From positions 1-5,981 of the forward strand of contig NZ_JOJM01000141.1 in NCBI RefSeq assembly GCF_000720325.1: 5,981 bases of DNA. The letters are read 5' to 3'. The notes beneath the pieces were generated by a model that was not told the origin of the DNA, did no database searches, and saw only the letters and a program-made list of their open reading frames with translations. This stretch comes from Streptomyces sp. NRRL B-1347. Lineage in GTDB: Bacteria; Actinomycetota; Actinomycetes; Streptomycetales; Streptomycetaceae. This document shows, piece after piece, positions 1-5,945 of the stretch. The first letter of the stretch is position 1, and each line of letters starts with the position of its first letter. The translations under genes and the position numbers were made by a program.

Positions 1-1980
1 GGCCAGGGTGACCCGGGCGGGCGCGGCGGGGACGGCCACGGCGTCCGGGCGCGGCAGCGGCGTGACCGTCACCGCGCACGCCGTGTCCGGCACGCCGACC
101 GTGACCTTCCCGCCCGCGGTCCGGTGCGTGCTGCGGGCCACGCTGCGCTCCTCGCCGCGCACCCCGTCGTCCCACGCCACGCGCGCGAGGACGGCGGGCT
201 CGGGCCAGCTGAAGCGCACCTCGGCCCGCCCCGCGCCGATCCGACGTACCGTCACATCATCGATGGGGCGGGGATGTTCGACGACCACGCTCGGTCCGGC
301 CACCGCGCGCCCGCCGAGCGCGCTCACCGCGGTGAGGCGCAGGCGCCGCCCCGGGGGTGCCGTCACTTCGAGCTCCCGCGCGGGGGCCGGGCGGTGGCCG
401 ATGGCCGCGAACCGCGCCGATACGTCCGCGCCCGGCGCGACCGGCCCCGCGGGCCACGGCACCAGCGTGCTCTCGCCCCGCTCCGGGGCGCTCCAGGCGA
501 GCCGCACCCGGTCCCCCGCGCGGTGGGCGGTCAGCTCGGTGACCGGCGCGGGCCACTCCTCGACCCGGGCGGTGACGCGCGCCCCCGGCGACCAGGCGGT
601 GCCGCCGTCAGGGCCTCCGCCCGGATAGCCGCAGCTGACCTCGTACACGTGCGTCCCCACCGGCAGCGGCACGTCCAGGAGGCGATCGGGCTCGCTCGGC
701 ACGACGGTGCGCGGGGCGCCGCCGTCCGTCGAGCGCCGTACGCGGACGGCGGTCGCGGCCGGGTGGGGGCGCCAGCGCAGCCGTACGCCGTCGGGCACGA
801 GCACGGCCGCCAGGCCGGAGGGCTCAGGCGCGATCAGGACCGGCGCGGTGACGAGTGGCACCCCGGCCACGCGGCCGCCGCGCAGCGGCACGACCGCGTA
901 CCGCAGGGCCACGCCCAGGGGCGCCCGGGCGTCCTCGGCGGTCAACCCACCGGCGGCGGCGCGGAGTTCGGTGGCCCGCTCCGGCGTGCCGTCCGGGAAG
1001 CGCAGCACCTGGTACGTCACGGACGCGGTGGCCCGTGGCGGCCGCCAGGTCAGGCGCACGCGCCGGTCGTCGACGGCCGCCGTGGTCGGGGCCCGGCCGG
1101 GCGCGGCGGTGGCGTCGGCCAGGGCGGTGGCGGCGCGCAGCAGGCCCGTGCGGATCTCCGGGGCGTCGTCGGCCTGCCGCAGCGCGGCGAGCCACGCGGT
1201 GGCGGCGCCGTGCCAGTCGCCGTGCTCCTCCAGGGCGCCCGCCCGCGCGGCGAGCCGGGCCACGGCGGTGGAGCGGGCCCGCAGCGAGCCGAGGAGGCGG
1301 GCCAGGACGTGGTCGTGCGGGTCCCGCGGCAGCGGCTCGGCCACGCGCTCCGCGGCGCGCAGCCGGCGCCCCGGCCAGACGTCGTTGACGGCCTCGGCGG
1401 CCCGGCGCACCGGCCCGTCGGCGGGGAAGCCGGCGTCGACGGCCGCGGCGAGCAGCCGGGCCTCGCTGCGGTGCACGCCGAGCGCGGCCACGTCGTCGGC
1501 GGTGGTCGCGGTGCCCGCTTCCGCCGGTCCGCGGTCCTTGAGCAGGCAGCACAGCTCCCACAGCACCACCCGGCGCAGGCCCATCGGGTCGTCGCGCGCG
1601 AGGGTCTCCAGGGTGTCCACGACGGCCGCGGCGGTGAGGGCGCGCGGGTCGGCGGACGTCCGCCAGGCGTCCTGCGCCTGCCGGACGTACGGCACGTCCA
1701 CGCGCTGCCACAGGCCGCCGCGGCCGGGGAACCACAGGCCGTCGAGGACGCGGAAGCCGTCGTCCGTCTCGGCCTGCGGCAGGGTGCCGAAGACCCCGGC
1801 GGCCGCGCGCCGCCGCGCGGGTTCGCGCAGCAGGCCGGCGGCGTGCCGGAACCCCAGGTCGCGCAGGGCGGCGCGGAGTTCGGCGTAGCCGCGCATGCCG
1901 GGGAACTGGGGCAGGGCGGGCAGCGGCGGCAGCGTGTCGGTGCCCGTGGCCCGGACGCCGGGCCGCCAGGTCCTCGCCAC
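1..1980 (-). CDS. Fibronectin type III-like multidomain protein, 3' end beyond window
   Basis: The frame is open for 660 codons from GTG at 1980 to base 1 without a stop, and the last 20 visible codons all end in G or C. The in-frame TGA of the previous gene ends at 1984, so GTG 1980 is the first usable start, with GGAGG 7 bases upstream. ATG 1896 (residue 29) is a weaker alternative. Residues 1-290 are mainly helical and include a TPR-like stretch (about 244-275, EEHGDWHGAATAWLAALRQA). From about 296 come repeated beta-rich units with the Fn3-like V-R-L-x-W strand: RRVRLTW (W312), GVRLRW (W403), DRVRLAW (W496) and AEVRFSW (W592), each followed by strands such as TYQVLRF or THVYEVSCGY. No signal peptide or membrane segment is seen, which is unusual because many actinobacterial Fn3 domains sit in secreted enzymes. 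Its place after the putative stator pair suggests a cytoplasmic scaffold or recognition subunit (inference). The C-terminus, and any domain there, is out of view. Confidence 0.87.
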   Translation of the reverse strand, partial: MARTWRPGVRATGTDTLPPLPALPQFPGMRGYAELRAALRDLGFRHAAGLLREPARRRAAAGVFGTLPQAETDDGFRVLDGLWFPGRGGLWQRVDVPYVRQAQDAWRTSADPRALTAAAVVDTLETLARDDPMGLRRVVLWELCCLLKDRGPAEAGTATTADDVAALGVHRSEARLLAAAVDAGFPADGPVRRAAEAVNDVWPGRRLRAAERVAEPLPRDPHDHVLARLLGSLRARSTAVARLAARAGALEEHGDWHGAATAWLAALRQADDAPEIRTGLLRAATALADATAAPGRAPTTAAVDDRRVRLTWRPPRATASVTYQVLRFPDGTPERATELRAAAGGLTAEDARAPLGVALRYAVVPLRGGRVAGVPLVTAPVLIAPEPSGLAAVLVPDGVRLRWRPHPAATAVRVRRSTDGGAPRTVVPSEPDRLLDVPLPVGTHVYEVSCGYPGGGPDGGTAWSPGARVTARVEEWPAPVTELTAHRAGDRVRLAWSAPERGESTLVPWPAGPVAPGADVSARFAAIGHRPAPARELEVTAPPGRRLRLTAVSALGGRAVAGPSVVVEHPRPIDDVTVRRIGAGRAEVRFSWPEPAVLARVAWDDGVRGEERSVARSTHRTAGGKVTVGVPDTACAVTVTPLPRPDAVAVPAAPARVTLA

Positions 1981-1983
1981 CGG

Positions 1984-2466
1984 TCAGCCTCCGGGCGCCG
2001 TGAAGAAGTACACGCGGACCACGGCCGTCGACGCGCGGGTGCTGAGGTCGTGGAAGTCGTCGGTGGCGGTCTTGCCGCTGAACATCGCCGGACGGCCCTT
2101 GGCGAGCTGGGAGTTGACGAGGTGGGCGTACTCCGTGCCGCCGGGGCCGCCGCCGAAGGTCAGCACGAGCGCGGCCCTGCGCCCTTCCCACTTGCGGGTC
2201 TCGCGGCCGATCTGCCGCACGAGCGACGTCTTGTCGTCGCCCTTGACCCTGAACTCCTCGGGCTCGCGCGCCACCGACGGCGGTCCCGTGGGTTTCCGCT
2301 CCGCCGGGGCGTCCGCGCCGCCGGACGGCTCGGGCCGGGCGGCGAGGGGGTCGGGCCGGTCGGCCATCGACACCAGGGCGAGGACGAGCAGCAGGTCGGC
2401 GAAGAGCCAGCCCGCGAGCACGACCCCGGCGACGCGGGTCCCGCGCTGCCGCCGCCGCGGGGTCAC
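1984..2466 (-). CDS. Small one-TM protein, MotB/ExbD/ZorB-like stator B subunit candidate
   Basis: The 160-residue protein starts MTPRRRQRGTR, a basic cytoplasmic N-terminus. One membrane helix follows at about 11-34 with the core GWLFADLLLVLALVSMAD (19-36). An Asp (D24) in the N-terminal half of the helix, set in W-x-F-A-D-L, is what MotB (YAD), ExbD/TolR and ZorB carry as the ion-conducting residue. A Pro/Ala-rich linker (36-70) leads to a small alpha/beta-looking domain (71-157: RRAALVLTFGGG, AHLVNSQLAKG, STAVVRVYFF). This domain would sit outside the membrane, where MotB and ZorB carry OmpA-like peptidoglycan-binding domains and ExbD/TolR a smaller domain. I cannot recognise a clean OmpA-like signature, and at about 90 residues it is short for one. 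The GTG start overlaps the upstream stop as GTGA, with only weak Shine-Dalgarno pairing, so translation is probably coupled. Gene and topology are well supported; stator function is inference from D24 and from the neighbouring gene. Confidence 0.82.
   Translation of the reverse strand: MTPRRRQRGTRVAGVVLAGWLFADLLLVLALVSMADRPDPLAARPEPSGGADAPAERKPTGPPSVAREPEEFRVKGDDKTSLVRQIGRETRKWEGRRAALVLTFGGGPGGTEYAHLVNSQLAKGRPAMFSGKTATDDFHDLSTRASTAVVRVYFFTAPGG
1988..1992 (-). promoter_or_regulatory. Ribosome binding site for the Fn3-like gene
   Basis: GGAGG on the minus strand lies inside the final codons of the small membrane gene, 7 bases before GTG at 1980. It supports GTG 1980 over ATG 1896. It also means ribosomes ending the upstream gene pass directly over the initiation site. 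Confidence 0.75.
2463..2466 (-). promoter_or_regulatory. GTGA stop/start overlap (translational coupling)
   Basis: The TGA of the coiled-coil membrane gene (2465-2463) shares bases with the GTG of the small membrane gene (2466-2464). Upstream Shine-Dalgarno pairing is weak, so re-initiation by terminating ribosomes is the likely route. This fits two proteins made in a fixed ratio for one complex. Confidence 0.7.
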
Positions 2467-4019
2467 GTGTCATCACCGGGACGCGCCGAAGGGCGCCGCG
2501 GGGGCGGGCGCAGGGCGGTGGTGCGGTCGGAGCGCACGTCGTCCTCGGGGGCCTCGGGCGGCCCCGCGGCGTCGCGGTAGGCGTCGCCGCTCAGGGCGGG
2601 GTCGTCCTGGACGTCCGGCTCGCCCGCCGGGTACGGAGCGGGGGCCGGGGCCCGCCGCGGGGGCGGCGAGGCGCCGCCCGGGCCCCCGCCCGCCGGAGGA
2701 GGCGCGGGCGTGTACGGCGCGGACGCGTACGGTCCCGGCGGGTACGGCCGGGACGCCGGGGAGCCGTTCGCCGTGCTCCAGGGCGGCGGCGAAGGGACCG
2801 TCGCCGCGTACGGAGCGGACACGGCCCCGTAGGCCTCCGCCGCGGGGCGGGGGTGCGTCTCCGCCCCGTTCCGCGAGGACGCCCCCGCCGTCGCGAAGGA
2901 GCGCACGCCCGACTCCACCCGGGCCGCCGCGTCCTGCCAGTGCGCGGCCGCCGCGTCCCAGCGCTCGGTGGCCTCGCGCATGCCGTCGACCGCGTCGTTC
3001 GTACGGCCCGTGCTGGTCACCAGGGCCGCGCAGGCCTGCTCGGTGGCCTGGGCCACCGACTCCGTCTTGGTGACGAGGTCCTGCTGGGCGGTGACGAGCG
3101 AGCGCAGCGAGGTCTCGACGTTCGCGCCCACCGTCTTGACCTGGTCGCCGAGCTGCCGCGCCGCGGCGGCGTTGGCGCTGCCCGTCAGGGCCGCGGCCCG
3201 CTGCCCCTCGCGCACCGCCGTCTCGATGCGGTCGGCGGCCGCGCCCAGCTTCGGCACCTCGGCGGTGAGCTGGCCCGCCGCCTCCTGGAGGGACGTCGTC
3301 GCGTCGGTCACCGAGCCGGTGGCGGCGACGAGCGCCTTGTGGTTCTTGTCGGCCTCGGCGGCGAGCGAGCGCATCTCCTGCGCGGCCTTGGTGAGTTCGG
3401 AGGTGAACTGCTTCGGCGAGGCGCTGCGCTGCGGTACGAGCAGCATCTGAACGCGGGTCAGGACGGACGCGAGCTCCGCGAGGAGCCGCTCCCGCTCCGC
3501 CTCCTGGGCGTCCTCCTCCCGCTCGGCGCGCGTGCGCACGCGCGCGTGCACCACGGAGAGCAGGACGAGCAGGGCGATCAGGACGACCGCCATCAGGGCC
3601 ACGTTCTCGAACCGGCCGAGCGGCGACAGATGGCCGTCGAAACCCGACTGCCACAGCTGGAGGAATGGCCGCGTGGCCTCCTTGCGGTCCACCTTGCTCA
3701 GTTCCCCGTACGCGTGCACGGCCTCGCGCAGGCCGAACCAGGTCACCAGGAGCGGCACGAAGACCAGCGCGCCGAGCGCGGCCTCCAGGAGCCCGTCGCG
3801 CCGCGCCGACGGTCTCGTGCCGGGCGCGGTGACGCTCTCCGGGCGGACGTAGGCGTGCACCAGGTCCAGCTCCGACCAGCGGTCCAGACGCTTGTCGTGC
3901 TGCACGTCGTGGGCCAGGGCGCCGAGTTCGGCGGCGCGCGGGCCGAGCGCAGGGTTGCCCGCCAGGCCCTGGAGTTGCTTGATGAGCTCCTGCTTGTTCA
4001 GCAGCTGTGCGGGCGTCAA
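2463..4019 (-). CDS. Two-TM membrane protein with long coiled coil, possible MotA/ExbB/ZorA-like stator A subunit
   Basis: This is a 518-residue protein. The N-terminal 75 residues are soluble and end in Arg-rich RPSARRDG. TM1 spans about 77-97 and contains FVPLLVTWFGL. A loop of about 40 residues follows, then TM2 at about 139-158, then the basic stop-transfer patch HARVRTRAER. Positive charges flank both helices on the same side, so both termini should be cytoplasmic. Residues 160-375 are Ala/Glu/Gln/Thr-rich with long helical, coiled-coil character. Residues 388-465 are Pro/Tyr/Gly-rich and the end is charged. The start is TTG at 4019: the in-frame codons back to the upstream TGA hold no ATG or GTG, and AGGGAG lies 7 bases before the TTG. 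The adjoining gene encodes a MotB-like helix, so I suggest the two TMs correspond to the pore helices of a MotA/ExbB/TolQ/ZorA-type subunit, with Thr93 in TM1. That is inference: MotA has four TMs and ExbB/TolQ three. A chemoreceptor-like or generic coiled-coil membrane protein is the alternative. Confidence 0.85.
   Translation of the reverse strand: MTPAQLLNKQELIKQLQGLAGNPALGPRAAELGALAHDVQHDKRLDRWSELDLVHAYVRPESVTAPGTRPSARRDGLLEAALGALVFVPLLVTWFGLREAVHAYGELSKVDRKEATRPFLQLWQSGFDGHLSPLGRFENVALMAVVLIALLVLLSVVHARVRTRAEREEDAQEAERERLLAELASVLTRVQMLLVPQRSASPKQFTSELTKAAQEMRSLAAEADKNHKALVAATGSVTDATTSLQEAAGQLTAEVPKLGAAADRIETAVREGQRAAALTGSANAAAARQLGDQVKTVGANVETSLRSLVTAQQDLVTKTESVAQATEQACAALVTSTGRTNDAVDGMREATERWDAAAAHWQDAAARVESGVRSFATAGASSRNGAETHPRPAAEAYGAVSAPYAATVPSPPPWSTANGSPASRPYPPGPYASAPYTPAPPPAGGGPGGASPPPRRAPAPAPYPAGEPDVQDDPALSGDAYRDAAGPPEAPEDDVRSDRTTALRPPPRRPSARPGDDT
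3526..3545. repeat. Perfect 20-bp GC palindrome inside the membrane gene
   Basis: GCGCGCGTGCGCACGCGCGC equals its own reverse complement. It encodes part of the Ala/Arg/Val/Thr patch just after TM2, so codon choice for the basic stop-transfer sequence could produce it by chance. Confidence 0.7.
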
Positions 4020-4082
4020 GCGCGTACTCCCTGTCTCGGGACCGGTGCGTGACCGTCGAGTGCCTCGCCCATGAGGCCCTCG
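4020..4082 (-). other. 63-base intergenic gap between the Hsp70-like and membrane genes
   Basis: This is the longest gene-free stretch in the window. Apart from the ribosome binding site at 4027-4032 it holds only a weak 4-bp hairpin (CGGT, 5-base loop, ACCG). There is no U-run, so I see no terminator, and no convincing -35/-10 pair. Read-through from the Hsp70-like gene is the simplest reading, although a weak internal promoter cannot be excluded by eye. Confidence 0.5.
4027..4032 (-). promoter_or_regulatory. Ribosome binding site for the TTG-started membrane gene
   Basis: AGGGAG on the minus strand sits 7 bases before TTG at 4019. It decides the start: the 21 in-frame codons between the upstream TGA (4085-4083) and this TTG contain no ATG or GTG. 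Confidence 0.75.
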
Positions 4083-5945
4083 TCAGTCGAGGACGTCACC
4101 CCTCCCGCGCCGGTTCCTGCCGTCGCGGGTCAGCCGGGCCAACAGCGCCTCGGCGTCGGGGTGTTCAGGGTCCCACGTGAGGCACTTGCCAAGGGCCTCA
4201 ATCGCCTCATCGCGCGCGCCCCGCCGGTGCAGCTCCCGCGCGTGCCGGTAGGTGCGGCGGGCGAGCAGGGCCCGCACCCGCTCGTTCGTCGGGTCGTGGC
4301 CGTAGGCGCAGCGCAGCCAGCGCTCGGCGTCCGGGAAGTGGTCGGGCGCCACGTCGGCCATGGCGGCCGCGCAGTGCACCTCGATCATCGCGTCGAGCAC
4401 GTCGGCGCGCGCCGGGTGCGCGGTGGCCTCCTGCCAGGCCAGGTGCGAGGCCTGCACGGCGTGCTCGTAGCGGCCGAGGTCGAGCAGCACCCGGGCGCGG
4501 GCCAGCTGCCGCAGGGCGGTGTGGCTGAGGGGGCCGGAGCCCTCTCCGCCTTCCCCGGCCTCCCTGCCTTCCGGGCTCTCCGGGCCTTCTGGGCTCTCCG
4601 GGCCTTCCAGCGGCGCTCGTGCCACCGGCTGCTCGGGATCTCCGGCCCCTTCCGCCGTGCGCTCCGTCAGGCCTTCGAGGAGCTCCCTGGCCTCCGCCAC
4701 GATGTCCCGGAGCAGCGCCACCGCCTCCCGTCTGCGCCCCTGCCCGGCCAGCTCGCGGGCCTGGGCTATGTCGCGGCGCGCCGGGCCCGGGGCGTCGTCG
4801 GGGGCCAGCAGCGTCGCGGTGAGCGAGGGCGCCTCCGCGAGCGTGTCGCGGGCCGGGTCCGGGGGGTCGAGCGGGCCCTCCTCCAGGGCCCCCGCACCGG
4901 ACGCGGAGCCGCCGCCCCCGAGCCGCACCGCGTGTTTGAGGGCGCCGAGCGCGAGCAGCTCCCGGGGCCCGTGCGCCGTGCTCCGCCCCAGGTCCGCCAC
5001 GCCCGAACGCACCTGCGCGAGCCGGGTGGCGCCCCCGACGAGCAGCAGCGTGTCCACGTCGGGCCGGGTGAGCGCCGCCTCGCCCAGCAGGTCGTGGGCG
5101 CGCCGCACGGTGCGGCGCACGTGCGGCTCCAGGAACGCGTCGAGGTGCGGCCGGCTGATCCGCATGCGCAGCGGCGGCCCGTTGCCGAGGTCGAGGGTGA
5201 GCGCGGCGGAGTCCGCGGCCGAGCCGTCGGCGGTGCCCAGCTCCTCGCGCGCCCGCTGGGCCCGCTCCCGGTGGCCGAGCCACAGCCGCGCGCTGCCGCC
5301 GGTCACGGACGCGGGTCCCCGGTGGGCCCGCAGCAGCCGCACCGCGGAGGCGAGCGCCGCCTCGTCGAAGGCCCGGCCGCCGGAGGTGGCCGCGCCGTCG
5401 TAGCCGAGTGCGCGGTAGTGGCCGCGCACGCCGCGCACCAGGCCCAGTTCGAAGCCGTCGTAGCCCATGCCGTACACCAGGAAGGTGCCGCTGTCCCGGT
5501 CCGTCGTGTGCCCCATGACGGCGGCCAGCGAGTCGCTGATGAGGCGGACCGGGGCGAGCCCGGCCGCCGCCGCCGCGTCGCGCAGCGCCTGGCGCTGGCG
5601 CGACTGGAAGGCGGCGGGCACGCTGATCACCGTCTGCGCGACGGCCCCCGCACGTGCCTCGACGCGCTCGCGCAGCGCCCGCAGCATGTGCGCGGCCACC
5701 GCGTCGGCGTCCTCCGCGCGCTCCCGCCACGGCACCGGACTCCCGCTGCCGAGCAGGGACTTCACGCTCGGGAACACCACCGGCAGGACCCCTGCGGCGG
5801 CCGGCGCGCACACCAGCCACGGCCAGTCGGCCCCCGGCAGGTCCAGGCGGCGCACCGGCTGCCCGGGCACCGCGAAGAGCGCCCGCACCCCCGTCGCGCC
5901 GAAGTCCACGCCGAGGCTGACCCGCCCCTCGGCGCCCCCCGCCGC
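4083..5945 (-). CDS. Hsp70/DnaK-like ATPase domain with TPR-like C-terminus, 5' end cut by contig end
   Basis: The visible part is 620 residues and a TGA stop. Residues 11-345 follow the Hsp70 nucleotide-binding domain in order: phosphate-1 LGVDFGAT (11-18), the lysine of FPSVKSLLG (K62), VPAAFQSRQRQALRDAA (109-125), the phosphate-2 region FLVYGMGYDGFE (155-166), SGGRAFDEA (188-196) and the adenosine motif LLVGGATR (301-308). No Hsp70 substrate-binding domain follows. Instead there is a helical stretch (387-428), an acidic Gly/Pro/Glu/Ser linker (430-473) and TPR-like helices (475-605, including RYEHAVQASHLAWQEA and ARDEAIEALGKCLTWDPEHPDAEALL). No signal peptide or membrane segment is visible, so it is probably cytoplasmic. 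Against DnaK, D8 and K70 are kept as D14 and K62, E171 is Asp (D138), and D194 and T199 are both Gly (G159, G164). Codons upstream of 5945 are adapter. The native start should lie only a few codons further, since 13 residues already precede the phosphate-1 Asp. GTG at 5909 is an unlikely start because it would remove the first beta strand. It is the first visible gene of the operon. Family assignment is firm; the role is unknown, and ordinary DnaK function is unlikely. Confidence 0.9.
   Translation of the reverse strand, partial: AAGGAEGRVSLGVDFGATGVRALFAVPGQPVRRLDLPGADWPWLVCAPAAAGVLPVVFPSVKSLLGSGSPVPWRERAEDADAVAAHMLRALRERVEARAGAVAQTVISVPAAFQSRQRQALRDAAAAAGLAPVRLISDSLAAVMGHTTDRDSGTFLVYGMGYDGFELGLVRGVRGHYRALGYDGAATSGGRAFDEAALASAVRLLRAHRGPASVTGGSARLWLGHRERAQRAREELGTADGSAADSAALTLDLGNGPPLRMRISRPHLDAFLEPHVRRTVRRAHDLLGEAALTRPDVDTLLLVGGATRLAQVRSGVADLGRSTAHGPRELLALGALKHAVRLGGGGSASGAGALEEGPLDPPDPARDTLAEAPSLTATLLAPDDAPGPARRDIAQARELAGQGRRREAVALLRDIVAEARELLEGLTERTAEGAGDPEQPVARAPLEGPESPEGPESPEGREAGEGGEGSGPLSHTALRQLARARVLLDLGRYEHAVQASHLAWQEATAHPARADVLDAMIEVHCAAAMADVAPDHFPDAERWLRCAYGHDPTNERVRALLARRTYRHARELHRRGARDEAIEALGKCLTWDPEHPDAEALLARLTRDGRNRRGRGDVLD
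4573..4608 (-). repeat. Two-copy 18-bp tandem repeat in the Hsp70-like gene
   Basis: On the plus strand, 4573-4590 (GGGCTCTCCGGGCCTTCT) is followed at once by 4591-4608, which differs only in the last base. On the minus strand this encodes the hexapeptide repeat in GPESPEGPESPEG (residues 448-460), inside the acidic linker between the ATPase domain and the TPR-like region. The frame is kept, so copy number could vary without breaking the gene. Confidence 0.85.

Noticed and set aside
824..2476. A 550-codon minus-strand frame starting MMTRDP
   Set aside because: It is out of frame with both the small membrane gene and the Fn3-like gene. It is Arg/Pro/Ala-rich without domains, and its end is not linked to any other gene.
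124..2580. An 818-codon open frame on the plus strand
   Set aside because: It is antisense to three minus-strand frames that have proper starts, ribosome binding sites, GC-rich third positions and recognisable domains. Its translation is low-complexity Arg/Gly/Ala, as is typical of shadow frames in GC-rich DNA.
2463..3540. Chemoreceptor (MCP) identity for the coiled-coil membrane protein
   Set aside because: The Ala/Gln/Thr-rich helix is reminiscent of one, but I could not see the conserved MCP hairpin-tip motif, and the neighbours contain no che genes.
2473..3654. A 393-codon minus-strand frame, and the overlapping 399-codon plus-strand frame at 2853-4052
   Set aside because: Both overlap the coiled-coil membrane gene, whose frame shows two TMs, a coiled coil and a ribosome binding site. 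The alternatives are Arg/Gly-rich shadows.
4020..4082. Terminator between the Hsp70-like gene and the membrane gene
   Set aside because: Only a 4-bp stem could be found and there is no U-run. The genes read as one unit.
4207..5820. A 537-codon minus-strand frame inside the Hsp70-like gene
   Set aside because: The overlapping frame carries the ordered Hsp70 motifs. This one gives only Arg/Gly/Ala-rich sequence.
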